Source: Cohnella sp. SGD-V74 (GTDB lineage Bacteria > Bacillota > Bacilli > Paenibacillales > Paenibacillaceae). From it: 64,000 nucleotides of DNA. Position 1 is the stretch's first letter. The number at the start of each line of letters is the position of its first letter. Both the position numbers and the translations under genes were made by a program. The notes beneath the pieces were generated by a model, which saw only the letters and a program-made list of their open reading frames with translations, did not search any database and was not told the DNA's origin. Location: NCBI RefSeq assembly GCF_003001675.1, contig NZ_PVYW01000010.1, positions 124,001-188,000 on the forward strand, read 5' to 3'. This document shows, piece by piece, positions 1 to 7,968 of this stretch.

Positions 1-11
1 GACGGTGGACG

Positions 12-362
12 GTGCAGCCTTTTACGAAACGGGTCATCGAAGTCATCAAAAGCATTCCCGAAGGATACGTCATGACTTATGGACAAGTTGCCGCATGTGC
101 CGGCAGCCCGAGAGGGGCGAGGCAGGTCGTGCGGATTCTGCATTCGTTAAGCGAGAAGCACGGACTGCCGTGGCACCGGGTCGTCAACTCCAAAGGGGAG
201 ATCGCGATCCAGGAAGGTGAAGGGCGTTACATGCAGAAGCTCTACCTGGAAAACGAAGGGGTCGAATTCGGCCTGAACGGCCTGATCGATCTGGACGAGT
301 ACCGGTATGTCCCAGAGCTGGAGGGAGACGGCGTTAGGGAAAGCGGCTTCGGCAACGAGTAA
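12..362 (+). CDS. Alkyltransferase-like (ATL) DNA repair protein, MGMT family
   Basis: A 116-residue protein with the DNA-binding fold of O6-alkylguanine-DNA methyltransferases. The segment MTYGQVAACAG (about residues 21-31) and the arginine-finger region GARQVVRIL (35-43) fit the family. The active-site motif, PCHRV in true methyltransferases, is PWHRV (residues 53-57), so the acceptor cysteine is a tryptophan and alkyl transfer should not be possible. Known ATL proteins bind O6-alkylguanine lesions and hand them to nucleotide excision repair; that role is inferred here. The GTG start at 12 matches the usual N-terminus of the family, but the frame is open to the window edge, so an earlier start cannot be excluded. 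It converges on pepT across a shared hairpin. Confidence 0.85.
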   Translation: MQPFTKRVIEVIKSIPEGYVMTYGQVAACAGSPRGARQVVRILHSLSEKHGLPWHRVVNSKGEIAIQEGEGRYMQKLYLENEGVEFGLNGLIDLDEYRYVPELEGDGVRESGFGNE

Positions 363-405
363 GAGAGGGACACGGAATGCCTGAGTCCACTGATAGAACG
401 CGAAA

Positions 406-427
406 GGCAGGCCCATTCGGGCCTGCC
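406..427. terminator. Hairpin between convergent ATL and pepT genes
   Basis: A perfect 9-bp stem (GGCAGGCCC / GGGCCTGCC) with loop ATTC sits between two convergent stop codons. Short T-rich tracts flank it on both strands, so it probably ends transcription in both directions. Confidence 0.7.
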
Positions 428-445
428 TTGTCTGTCTTGCTGCCG

Positions 446-1678
446 TTAGGAACGCTGCTCGAACAGCTTGGCGATCTCGATAATGACGTTCGTCGCTTGG
501 ATCATCGTATCGACGGAGACGTATTCGTAGCGTCCGTGATAGTTTTCGCCGCCGGTGAAAATGTTCGGAGTAGGCAGCCCCATGTAACTGAGCTGAGAGC
601 CGTCGGTTCCTCCGCGAATCGGCTGGATGAGCGGCTCGATGCCGAGGTTGACCATCGCCTGGTGGGCGATATCCACGATCTCGCGGACCGGCTCGATTTT
701 CTCGCGCATGTTGTAATATTGGTCCTTGATCTCCAGCGTGACCCGCTCTTTGCCGTATTTCTCCTGGAGTTCCTCCACGATAGCCGCGAGCAGAGCTTTC
801 CGTCCGTCGAAGCGGGCGCGGTCGAAGTCCCGGATCAGGTAATGCAGCTTGGTCTCCTCTACATCGCCGTTAATCGAGATGAGATGGAAGAAGCCTTCAT
901 AGCCGTCGGTATGCTCGGGCGCTTCTTGGACGGGCAGACGATTGTTGATCTCCATCGCGATTTTGGCGGAGTTGACCATTTTGCCTTTGGCCGTTCCGGG
1001 GTGGACGATTTTGCCCGTGCACGTAATGCGGGCGGCTGCGGCGTTAAAGCTCTCGTATTGCAGCTCGCCGAGAGGACCGCCGTCCATCGTGTAGGCGAAT
1101 TGCGCGTCGAAGGCCGCCACGTCGAAGCGGTGAGGTCCGCGGCCGATCTCTTCGTCCGGCGTGAACGCGACGCGGATGCGTCCGTGCTTGATCTCCGGAT
1201 GCTGGATCAGATAAGCCATCGCGGTCATGATTTCGGTCATGCCCGCTTTGTCGTCGGCGCCAAGCAGCGTCGTGCCGTCGGTCGTGATCAGCGTATGTCC
1301 TTTGTATCCCGTCAGCTCAGGAAAATCGCGGGGAGACAGCACAATCCTCTGCTCGGCGTTCAGCACGATGTCTCCGCCGTCGTAGTTTTCGACGATCTGC
1401 GGTTTGACGTCCTTGCCCGTAAAGTCGGTCGCCGTATCAAGGTGCGCCAGGAAACCGATCGTCGGCACATCCTTGTCCGTATTGGCGGGAAGGGTGGCCA
1501 TGACGTAGCCGTTGTCGTCGATCGTCACGTCCTGCATGCCGATCTGCTTCAGTTCTTCTGCCAGCATCCGTCCCAATGTCAACTGTCCTTCGGTCGTCGG
1601 ACAGGTTTGCTTGCTCTCGTCGGATTGCGTATCGACTTGCACATAAGTTTTGAAACGGGTTATGATCTCGTTTTTCAC
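446..1678 (-). CDS. pepT: Peptidase T (tripeptide aminopeptidase)
   Basis: A 410-residue M20B zinc metallopeptidase that removes the N-terminal residue from tripeptides in the cytoplasm. Family landmarks are in order: the first metal-ligand motif GFLAHLDTA (His about 79), the bridging aspartate in [10 protein letters not shown], and the catalytic glutamate pair in PDEEIGRG. Length matches the family (about 405-410). The start is GTG at 1678; a GAGGAG Shine-Dalgarno lies about 12 nt upstream, slightly far. Upstream there is an extended -10 (TGGTAAAAT). The gene is monocistronic, with hairpins on both sides. Identification is secure from motif order and length. Confidence 0.93.
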   Translation of the reverse strand: MKNEIITRFKTYVQVDTQSDESKQTCPTTEGQLTLGRMLAEELKQIGMQDVTIDDNGYVMATLPANTDKDVPTIGFLAHLDTATDFTGKDVKPQIVENYDGGDIVLNAEQRIVLSPRDFPELTGYKGHTLITTDGTTLLGADDKAGMTEIMTAMAYLIQHPEIKHGRIRVAFTPDEEIGRGPHRFDVAAFDAQFAYTMDGGPLGELQYESFNAAAARITCTGKIVHPGTAKGKMVNSAKIAMEINNRLPVQEAPEHTDGYEGFFHLISINGDVEETKLHYLIRDFDRARFDGRKALLAAIVEELQEKYGKERVTLEIKDQYYNMREKIEPVREIVDIAHQAMVNLGIEPLIQPIRGGTDGSQLSYMGLPTPNIFTGGENYHGRYEYVSVDTMIQATNVIIEIAKLFEQRS

Positions 1679-1702
1679 GGTTTATCTCAGCTCCTCGAAG
1701 TT

Positions 1703-1711
1703 ATTTTACCA
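1703..1711 (-). promoter_or_regulatory. Possible extended -10 promoter of pepT
   Basis: Reading the minus strand, TGGTAAAAT (TGn plus TAAAAT) lies about 25 nt upstream of the pepT start. The -35 match 17 nt further up is poor, as is usual for extended -10 promoters. Confidence 0.35.
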
Positions 1712-1756
1712 AAGTTCCGTTCCAGAGCGAAATTTGGTTGAAGCCCTAAGGGGCGG

Positions 1757-1812
1757 CGAAAGAACAAAGCCTGGAAAGACCGCACAGGGCGGTCTCCAGG
1801 CTTTGTTCTTTC
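1757..1812 (-). terminator. Long two-part hairpin after the small membrane protein gene
   Basis: An outer stem of 19 bp (arms 1757-1775 and 1795-1812) and an inner stem GACCGC/GCGGTC around loop ACAGG, separated by a two-base bulge. It follows the stop of the minus-strand gene at 1835 and probably ends that transcript. It is unusually long for a terminator, and the T-rich run is inside the stem arm. Confidence 0.6.
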
Positions 1813-1834
1813 GAATATGTAATCGGATACAAAA

Positions 1835-2143
1835 CTAAGCAGCGATGATTCCTCGGGTCTGCAAAGCCGATTGCGCGTGCTCGTCGGCAGGACGGTAGCC
1901 TTTTTCCAACAGCTCTTTAATATACATTTTGTTGTAAATGAAAGAGAAGATGATGCCAGGGACCCATGCTCCGAAGCCCAATGTGAAAACCCCGAATGCG
2001 CAAGCGGTAATGAACATAATAGCTGCCCATTTCAGATCCCCTCTAAAAAGCGCAGGAAAAAAGCCAAAGAAAAACGTTGTCCAACTAAAGCCCAATTTCG
2101 CTTGCTTCAAGCCCCCGGCGGCATTTCTCAATTGTACGTGCAT
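1835..2143 (-). CDS. Small membrane protein, DUF2628/HrgC-like
   Basis: A 102-residue protein opening MHVQLRNAAGG, then an aromatic-rich hydrophobic stretch FSWTTFFFGFFPALFRGD (about 20-37) and a second hydrophobic span to about residue 68. The tail is short and polar. The FSWTTFFFGFFPALFRGDLK pattern is typical of small bacterial proteins annotated DUF2628 or HrgC; no biochemical role is known to me. The ATG at 2143 is preferred over TTG at 2152, because GGAGG stands 8-9 nt before the ATG and abuts the TTG. It has its own promoter and a downstream hairpin, so it is probably a single-gene unit. Confidence 0.7.
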   Translation of the reverse strand: MHVQLRNAAGGLKQAKLGFSWTTFFFGFFPALFRGDLKWAAIMFITACAFGVFTLGFGAWVPGIIFSFIYNKMYIKELLEKGYRPADEHAQSALQTRGIIAA

Positions 2144-2183
2144 GCACGACAACCTCCATTGAATTATTTTCCATCCACAATTT

Positions 2184-2212
2184 AGTATAGGTATAAAGTA
2201 GTAAATTGTCGA
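2184..2212 (-). promoter_or_regulatory. Sigma-A type promoter of the DUF2628-like gene
   Basis: On the minus strand, TCGACA (2212-2207), a 17-nt spacer and TATACT (2189-2184). Each hexamer matches consensus at 5 of 6 positions, and the pair lies about 40 nt upstream of the start codon. Confidence 0.65.
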
Positions 2213-2249
2213 TATTTAATTTTTCTTGGAGAAATGCCCAAAAATGTAC

Positions 2250-3803
2250 TTAGATCCCGGAACGGAGGGGGTTATCCGTTCCGGCGGCTCGCTCGACATA
2301 GTCGGCGAGAAGCCGGACGCCGAAGCCGGTCGCTCCGGCCGACTCATAACCGCGGTCGCCCGGCGTCTGAACGGTGTTGGCCATGTCGATATGCGCCCAG
2401 CGGACGCCCTCGCTCACGAAACGGCGCAGGAACAGCGCCGCCGCGCATGCTCCCCCGTAAGCGCTGGAGCTGATGTTGTTCAGATCGGCATAGTCGCTGC
2501 GCAGCAGATCCTCGTCGTCGTCGACGAGCGGCATCGGCCATACCCGGTCTCCGCACGAATCTCCGCAGGAGCGCAGCGTTTCCGTTATGGCCGGATCGCC
2601 CCATGCGCCGGCCACTCGCAGTCCGAGCGCATGACCTACGCTGCCCGTCAGCGTGGCGATGTCGACGATCTCGGCGGCGCCAAGGCGCTGCGCGTGCAGC
2701 AGAGCGTCGGCGAGAATCAGCCGTCCTTCGGCGTCCGTGTTGCCGACTTGAACGGTCAGGCCGTTCGGGTAGCGGACGATGGAGGAAGGGAGCAGAGCGC
2801 CCGAGCCGGGCACGTTGTCCGCGACTGCGATCAGCGCGGCGACATTGACCGCCGAGCCGCTGCGCGCCAGCAGGTCGAGCGCCCCGGCGACGGCGCAAGC
2901 TCCGCCCATGTCGAAGCGGGCCTCGCTCAGATCCCGGCCCGTCTTCACGTTCATGCCGCCCATGTCGAACGTCATTCCTTTGCCGACCAGCGCGACCAAG
3001 GGCAGAGACGGATCGGAGGCATAGGTCAGTTCGACGAGGGCGGGAGCATGGCGGCTTCCCTGGCTGACGGCAAGAAGGCCGTTCATGCCGGACGCCGCGA
3101 GATCGTCTCCGCGGTAGATGCGGACGCCGACTCCCGGCACATCCGCGAAACGCCGCTCGATCTCGTCCGCGAGCCGCTTCGGAGTCATTACGTTGGCAGG
3201 CTCGTTGCACCAATCCCGGGCCAATGTCGTGCTCTCTGCGCGCAGCCGCGCTTTCTCCGTTAGCCGAACTGCCGCTTCCCGGTCCGCGCTCCCGGCCAGA
3301 AGCCGCAGCGAAGAGACCGCGCTTTTTCTCGCGGCCTCCGTCTTATATCGGTCGAACGCATAGCTGCCGAGCAGCCAGCCTTCCGTCCAAGCCTGCACGC
3401 AGATCTCCGCGCCCAGCCTGTCCGCGGCTGCGCCGAGGTCGACTGCCGCCGCCTTGTAGCCTTCGCGGCCGATGGCTCGCGCGGCGCTTCCGGCCGCTCG
3501 CCTAAGCCGCTCGGCGTCCAAGCGGTCCGCCGAGCCCAACCCGACGATCGCCGCATGCGGCTCTCCGGGCGCTCCGTACAGCAAGCTCGTCCGTCCAAGA
3601 GCTGCGGCCGAAGGAGTAGGTTCAACGTTGAGACCGGGAATGTCTCTCGTCCCTTCGAAGACGAGATGCAGCACAACCTCCGACGACGGACTCACGCCCG
3701 AAGCTGAATTTGAATCCGAGCCCAAGACTGAGCCCATGCCCGAAACCGAGCCTGAGTCAGCCGCCGTGAGCTCATCTATCCGTTCAACGATGTCGATCCT
3801 CAT
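2250..3803 (-). CDS. Leucyl aminopeptidase family protein (M17)
   Basis: A 517-residue M17 cytosolic aminopeptidase, which releases N-terminal residues using two metal ions. Visible motifs: GKGMTFDMGGMN (about 274-285, metal lysine and aspartate), RFDMGGA (296-302) and the signature NTDAEGRLIL (355-364), whose arginine is catalytic. The usual ITFDSGG is MTFDMGG here. Residues 15-45 are a Ser/Gly-rich low-complexity insert ahead of the N-terminal domain. ATG at 3803 is chosen because GGAAG precedes it; it overlaps the end of the upstream dipeptidase gene by 20 nt, indicating translational coupling. It is the last gene of the fucosidase-asparaginase-peptidase operon. Confidence 0.88.
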   Translation of the reverse strand: MRIDIVERIDELTAADSGSVSGMGSVLGSDSNSASGVSPSSEVVLHLVFEGTRDIPGLNVEPTPSAAALGRTSLLYGAPGEPHAAIVGLGSADRLDAERLRRAAGSAARAIGREGYKAAAVDLGAAADRLGAEICVQAWTEGWLLGSYAFDRYKTEAARKSAVSSLRLLAGSADREAAVRLTEKARLRAESTTLARDWCNEPANVMTPKRLADEIERRFADVPGVGVRIYRGDDLAASGMNGLLAVSQGSRHAPALVELTYASDPSLPLVALVGKGMTFDMGGMNVKTGRDLSEARFDMGGACAVAGALDLLARSGSAVNVAALIAVADNVPGSGALLPSSIVRYPNGLTVQVGNTDAEGRLILADALLHAQRLGAAEIVDIATLTGSVGHALGLRVAGAWGDPAITETLRSCGDSCGDRVWPMPLVDDDEDLLRSDYADLNNISSSAYGGACAAALFLRRFVSEGVRWAHIDMANTVQTPGDRGYESAGATGFGVRLLADYVERAAGTDNPLRSGI

Positions 3804-5292
3804 TTCCGTCGACTTCCTTCCCATAGTCGATGTTCGCAAGCTCGTAGATCGCTTCGGCATACAGAGCCGTCGCCCGCAGCAGACTGTCGATGGAGATCCA
3901 TTCGTCCGGCTGATGCGCCGTATCCTCTTCGCCAGGGAACAGCGGACCGAAGGCGACGCAGCCCGGCAGCTTGCAGGCGTAGGTGCCGCCGCCGGTCGAG
4001 AGCAGCGTGGCCGGCTGTCCGGTCTGCTCCGTATAGATGCGCTGCAGCGCCCGGATCATCGGATGATCGGCGGGCACTTCGTGCGGAGGCTTGACGATCG
4101 GCGGTGTGAGGAAGAAACCGTAAGGCCGCACCCTCTCTTCCAGCGCGGCCGCAAGCTCCTCGCCGTCCGCGCTGGACGGAAACCGGATGTTGAGCTGGAA
4201 GAACGCCTCATCCGAGCTCGGCGCGTAACGGAGCAAGCCGACGTTGACGGTGAGCGCCCCGGTCGCTTCGTCCCGGCAGGCGATTCCGAGCGCTCCCCCG
4301 TCCGTGTCCGAGGCGAGCAGCTCGACCGCACCGCGCACGAACCGTTCGTCATCGCCGCCCAGCGGCTGACTTCCGAGAAACTCCAATAGCTTCAGTCCCG
4401 CGTTGACACCAATCTCCGGTACCATGCCGTGCGCGGACTTGCCTTCCATTCGCAGAATTGTCGCGCATTCCGGCAATTGCAGGTCGGTCGAGGTAGAGCC
4501 GCTCAGCCCGCGCTCGGAGCAATAGGACCAGAACTCGGATACGACCGCAGCCAGCCGGTCCTTCGAGCCGTGCACGATCGCTTCGGCGGCGTCCGGCACC
4601 ATGTTCGCGGCGATGCCGGAACGGAAGCGGCACAGCTTAAGCGCCGCGCCGCCGTCACCGTCTCCGGTTAAGCGAAGCATCATGCCCGTGTTGATCTGCC
4701 CCTTCTCCGCGTGGACGATCGGGAAATCGGCGTCCGGAGTGAATCCGGCGAGCGGAGGACGCTCGTGGCGATTGTACGCGTCCATGCAGTTCATGCCGGT
4801 CTCTTCGTCGGTTCCGAAAATCAGCCGGACCCGATGCTTCAGCGGAAGGCCGAGCTCCTTCACGATAAGCAGTCCGTAGAACGCGGCCAGCGCCGGTCCC
4901 TTGTCGTCGAGGGAGCCGCGCGCGTACAGCCGGCCGCCGCGTACGGACGCCTCGAAGGGAGGGGACTTCCATTCCCCGCTGGCGGGCACGACGTCGACAT
5001 GGCTGAGCACGGCGATGTAGTCGTCCCGATTTTCCTGGCCTTCCGCAAGGCTCTCCGGGCCGTCATAGTCGGCATAACCGACGATTCCTTCGAGCGCCGA
5101 AGTCGCCAGTCCGTGCTTCCCGGCCAGCTCCAGCACCCAAGCCAGAGCTCTGGCGGACTGCTCGCCGAGAGGGGCGTCCGGTCCGGCGGACGACTCGTCC
5201 TTCACGCTCGGAATCGCAAGGAGAGACGACAAGTCGCGCAGCAGCGCGTCTTGCCGTCCCCGGGCTTCTTCCAACCAGTCGATCCGCCTCAT
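3784..5292 (-). CDS. M20 family dipeptidase, PepV-like
   Basis: A 502-residue M20A zinc peptidase of the PepV/Sapep type, which cleaves dipeptides in the cytoplasm. Motifs in order: VLSHVDVVPASGEW (about 93-106, first metal histidine), GSLDDKGPALAAFYG (bridging aspartate), FGTDEETGMN (catalytic glutamates) and a histidine near the C-terminus. The N-terminal segment about LLAIPSVKDESS is also typical. The start overlaps the asparaginase stop in an ATGA arrangement, and the stop lies inside the aminopeptidase gene, so all three are translationally coupled. Substrate preference cannot be read from sequence. Confidence 0.88.
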   Translation of the reverse strand: MRRIDWLEEARGRQDALLRDLSSLLAIPSVKDESSAGPDAPLGEQSARALAWVLELAGKHGLATSALEGIVGYADYDGPESLAEGQENRDDYIAVLSHVDVVPASGEWKSPPFEASVRGGRLYARGSLDDKGPALAAFYGLLIVKELGLPLKHRVRLIFGTDEETGMNCMDAYNRHERPPLAGFTPDADFPIVHAEKGQINTGMMLRLTGDGDGGAALKLCRFRSGIAANMVPDAAEAIVHGSKDRLAAVVSEFWSYCSERGLSGSTSTDLQLPECATILRMEGKSAHGMVPEIGVNAGLKLLEFLGSQPLGGDDERFVRGAVELLASDTDGGALGIACRDEATGALTVNVGLLRYAPSSDEAFFQLNIRFPSSADGEELAAALEERVRPYGFFLTPPIVKPPHEVPADHPMIRALQRIYTEQTGQPATLLSTGGGTYACKLPGCVAFGPLFPGEEDTAHQPDEWISIDSLLRATALYAEAIYELANIDYGKEVDGNEDRHR

Positions 5293-6344
5293 ATCTGTTC
5301 ACCCCGCCGCAGCTGGATGACGCTGCGGTTTTCGCCGATAACCCGTCCGTTGTCGTTGAGAATGTTCGGCGAGCCAATCCGGTACATCCGGTCGATCGTC
5401 TCGCGGTTGCTGTAGCCGATCTGCTCCAGAATCGAAGCGACCGCGATCGGCCATTCGTCCTCCGAACCGTCGACGACTTTCAGCGCGAAGCCGAGCCGTT
5501 CCTTCTTCAGGCCGAAGCAGTAGATGCCTTTGGCCCCGCCTTTGGCGACGATATTGTCGTCCATGAGCAGATTCGGGCAGATCAGATACTCGGCCGAAAT
5601 CATGTTCGGGTAGGCGTTCATCAGGTCCGTAACTTTGCGGACCGCGTCGCGGAGCGCGGGATCGGCGATCAGATCCGGGCAGGCCAGCTTAAGGAAGGCG
5701 GTCGCCATGCTGCGCAGCGGCATGCCGAATACCGGGAAGCCGCAGCCGTCGGTGCCGATCCGGATGTCCTCCTGCGGAAGCTCCGCCAGCTCGGCGGCCA
5801 GCGCAGCGATCCGCCGCTGGGCCGGGTGGTCGGGCGAATCGTAGTCGTCCAGAGAATAGCCCATGCCGATGCAAGTGGCGAGCACGCCGAGGTGCTTGCC
5901 CGAGCAGTTGTGGTAGATGCGCCGCTGGGGCAGGCGCTCGGCGACGAGCGCGTCCCGGGCAGACGCGTCCAGGGGATAGGTCGGCTTGCAGACGAGCGCT
6001 CCTTCGTCCAGGCCCAGCTTGCCGAGCATGCCTTCGAGCGCGTTCACGTGATAGGGAAGCGCCCGATGCGAAGCCATCATGATCGCCTGCTCCTCCGGCG
6101 TGAATCCGAACTTCTCGTCGAAGCCCTCCAGGAAAAAGGGCAAAGCCTGGATCGGCTTGGCCGCCGAACGCATGAACGTAATCGCGTCCGGATCGCCGTA
6201 CTGCCAGACGATGTCGCCCGTCTCATTCACGGCGCACGCATGCCCGTAGTGGACGTTCTCCACAACACCCCCGCGGTACTCCAGCACGAGAGGCTCGGCG
6301 CCGTTCGCCAAGCCTTCTCCGAGTCCGCCTGTCAACTTGCTCAT
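5289..6344 (-). CDS. Asparaginase II family protein
   Basis: A 351-residue member of the asparaginase_II family (PF06089; related to Rhizobium etli AnsA), unrelated in fold to E. coli AnsA/AnsB. It should hydrolyse L-asparagine to aspartate and ammonia. Landmarks are MRSAAKPIQALPF, the strongly conserved HNCSGKHLG with its cysteine, and GTDGCGFPVFGMPL. The ATG at 6344 is used because AGGAGG lies 9 nt upstream; a longer open frame upstream lacks family similarity. The gene follows the fucosidase by 14 nt and overlaps the dipeptidase by 4 nt. No signal peptide, so it is cytoplasmic. Confidence 0.88.
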   Translation of the reverse strand: MSKLTGGLGEGLANGAEPLVLEYRGGVVENVHYGHACAVNETGDIVWQYGDPDAITFMRSAAKPIQALPFFLEGFDEKFGFTPEEQAIMMASHRALPYHVNALEGMLGKLGLDEGALVCKPTYPLDASARDALVAERLPQRRIYHNCSGKHLGVLATCIGMGYSLDDYDSPDHPAQRRIAALAAELAELPQEDIRIGTDGCGFPVFGMPLRSMATAFLKLACPDLIADPALRDAVRKVTDLMNAYPNMISAEYLICPNLLMDDNIVAKGGAKGIYCFGLKKERLGFALKVVDGSEDEWPIAVASILEQIGYSNRETIDRMYRIGSPNILNDNGRVIGENRSVIQLRRGEQI

Positions 6345-6358
6345 CTGTTTTGTTCCTC

Positions 6359-7636
6359 CTATGGAAGGAGCTCCAGTTCGATTACGGTATCCCTCTCGTC
6401 GGGCAGCCGCGCGCCTTTCAGCGTAATGAACGCGCCGCTGTCGATGTCGGAATACTGTTCCGCCATCCAAGGGAGCTCCACTTTTAATTCGGTTCCGTCG
6501 CGAAGCAGCCGCGCCCGCTTGATCTTGCCCTTCAGCCCGGCGAAATAAACCGGTCCGATGCCGCGGTCGAAGACGTGCGCGTACAGCTTATCACCTCTCT
6601 GAGTATAACGGCCCCACTCCGGCTTGGCTAGATCCGAAGCGCCGCATCCGTAAATGCTGTCCCCGTTTAATCTCAGCCATTCTCCGACCTCCGCCAGCAC
6701 GTCGAGAGATTCGCGCGTAATTTCGCCCTTGGCGTCCGGTCCGACGTTGAGCAGCAGGTTGCCGTTTTTGCTGACGCATTCGACCAGCGTGCGGATGACC
6801 TGCGCGGCGGACTTGTACTCCCGATCCGCGGAGTGGTAGCCCCAGTTGTCGTTCAGCGTAATGCAAGCCTCCCACGGGATCGAAGCGCCGTTGGCGTCAA
6901 CGATGCCGCCCGGCGGGATGATCTGCTCCGGAGAATAGAAGTCGCCGGCATATTCTTCAGGCTCCGCCGCGCGGATGTCTCCGCCCAGCCGATTGTCGAT
7001 AATGATATCCGGCTGAATCGAGCGGATCATGCGCACGAGCTCGGTCGCTCTCCATTTCTCCCCGGTCATGTCGTCGTAGGAGAAGTCGAACCACATAATA
7101 TCGATCTTGCCGTAGTTCGTCAGCAGCTCGCGCACTTGGCCGTGCATGTAGTCCAGGTAACGGTCGAAGTCGATCGGCTTGTCCTTGGCCGCTTCGTTGT
7201 CCCGATCGGGGTGGATGCGGTCGCGGTAGCCCGGATAGTCGGGATGATTCCAGTCGATGATCGAATAGTAGAGACCGACAGCCAGCCCTTCGGCGCGGAA
7301 AGCGTCGACGTATTCGCGAATCAGATCGCGTCCGGCCGGCGTGTTCGTCACCTTGAAGTCGGTCAGCTTGCTGTCGAACAGGCAGAAGCCGTCGTGATGC
7401 TTCGTGGTCAGCACCGCGTATTTCTGTCCGGCCGCCTTGGCGGCGCGAGCCCAAGCTCTCGGGTCGTACCGGGACGCGTCGAATTCGTCGAAGTAGACCT
7501 TGTATTGCTCGAAGCTCATTTTCTCGTTGCCGCGAATCCATTCTCCCCGCGCCGGAATCGAGTACAGCCCCCAATGAATGAACATGCCGAACCGATCGCG
7601 CAGAAATTCTCTCGTTCTTTCTTCTCTCGTGCTCAT
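6359..7636 (-). CDS. Alpha-L-fucosidase (GH29)
   Basis: A 425-residue GH29 retaining alpha-L-fucosidase, releasing terminal L-fucose from glycans. Motifs: FGMFIHWGLYS (about 16-26), TTKHHDGFCLF (77-87), YYSIIDWNHPDYP (123-135) and DIMWFDFSYDD (179-189), whose Asp at about 184 is the expected nucleophile. NVGPDAKGEI is also a typical GH29 block. There is no signal peptide, so the substrate must be imported, which fits the ABC importer encoded just upstream. ATG at 7636 is preceded by AGGAGG. A 277-bp palindromic repeat separates it from the solute-binding protein gene on the same strand. Confidence 0.92.
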   Translation of the reverse strand: MSTREERTREFLRDRFGMFIHWGLYSIPARGEWIRGNEKMSFEQYKVYFDEFDASRYDPRAWARAAKAAGQKYAVLTTKHHDGFCLFDSKLTDFKVTNTPAGRDLIREYVDAFRAEGLAVGLYYSIIDWNHPDYPGYRDRIHPDRDNEAAKDKPIDFDRYLDYMHGQVRELLTNYGKIDIMWFDFSYDDMTGEKWRATELVRMIRSIQPDIIIDNRLGGDIRAAEPEEYAGDFYSPEQIIPPGGIVDANGASIPWEACITLNDNWGYHSADREYKSAAQVIRTLVECVSKNGNLLLNVGPDAKGEITRESLDVLAEVGEWLRLNGDSIYGCGASDLAKPEWGRYTQRGDKLYAHVFDRGIGPVYFAGLKGKIKRARLLRDGTELKVELPWMAEQYSDIDSGAFITLKGARLPDERDTVIELELLP

Positions 7637-7680
7637 TAGCGGACAACCTCCTAAATATCTTCTCCCGGGATGGACGGAGG

Positions 7681-7957
7681 GGGAGCCCATAAGCAAAGTT
7701 GCTAGAGATGATCGATATATAAAGTAAGGGGTATGTGTCTCCCGGAGACTGCCTCATACGCTCCTGAAATTACCTTGTCACGGGTTTACCGCAAACATTT
7801 CAGGAAACGCTTTTGGGGCCCCCGCAAAGTAATCGGAATAAGCTTCGTAGCTTAACGTCACTTTGTGGGGAGTCTTGCATCGGAGGGAGATACATACCCC
7901 TTGCACCTTTAACATCGATTATCTTTCACGGCAACTTGATTGGCTTATGGGACAGCC
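7681..7957. repeat. Palindromic MITE-like element, copy A (interrupted)
   Basis: An imperfect inverted repeat filling the gap between fucosidase and solute-binding protein genes. The right end reads GGCTGTCCCATAAG on the minus strand; the left end is a degraded version of it. Inner arms share GGTATGT(A/G)TCTCC. The core CTCATACGCTCCTGAAATTA followed by CACGGGTTTACC is shared with copies at 23431 and 46660. About 70 bp (roughly 7806-7880) is an insertion that itself folds (CCCGCAAAGT against ACTTTGTGGG), absent from the other copies. No open frame of note. Confidence 0.75.
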
Positions 7958-7968
7958 CTCCGACCCGC

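Noticed and set aside
1757..1812. Another copy of the MITE-like family
   Set aside because: Although a long palindrome, it shares neither the GGCTGTC termini nor the core sequences of the three related copies.
7806..7816. A cre site in the fucosidase upstream region (GGAAACGCTTTTGG)
   Set aside because: Four mismatches to consensus, and it lies inside the inserted part of repeat copy A.
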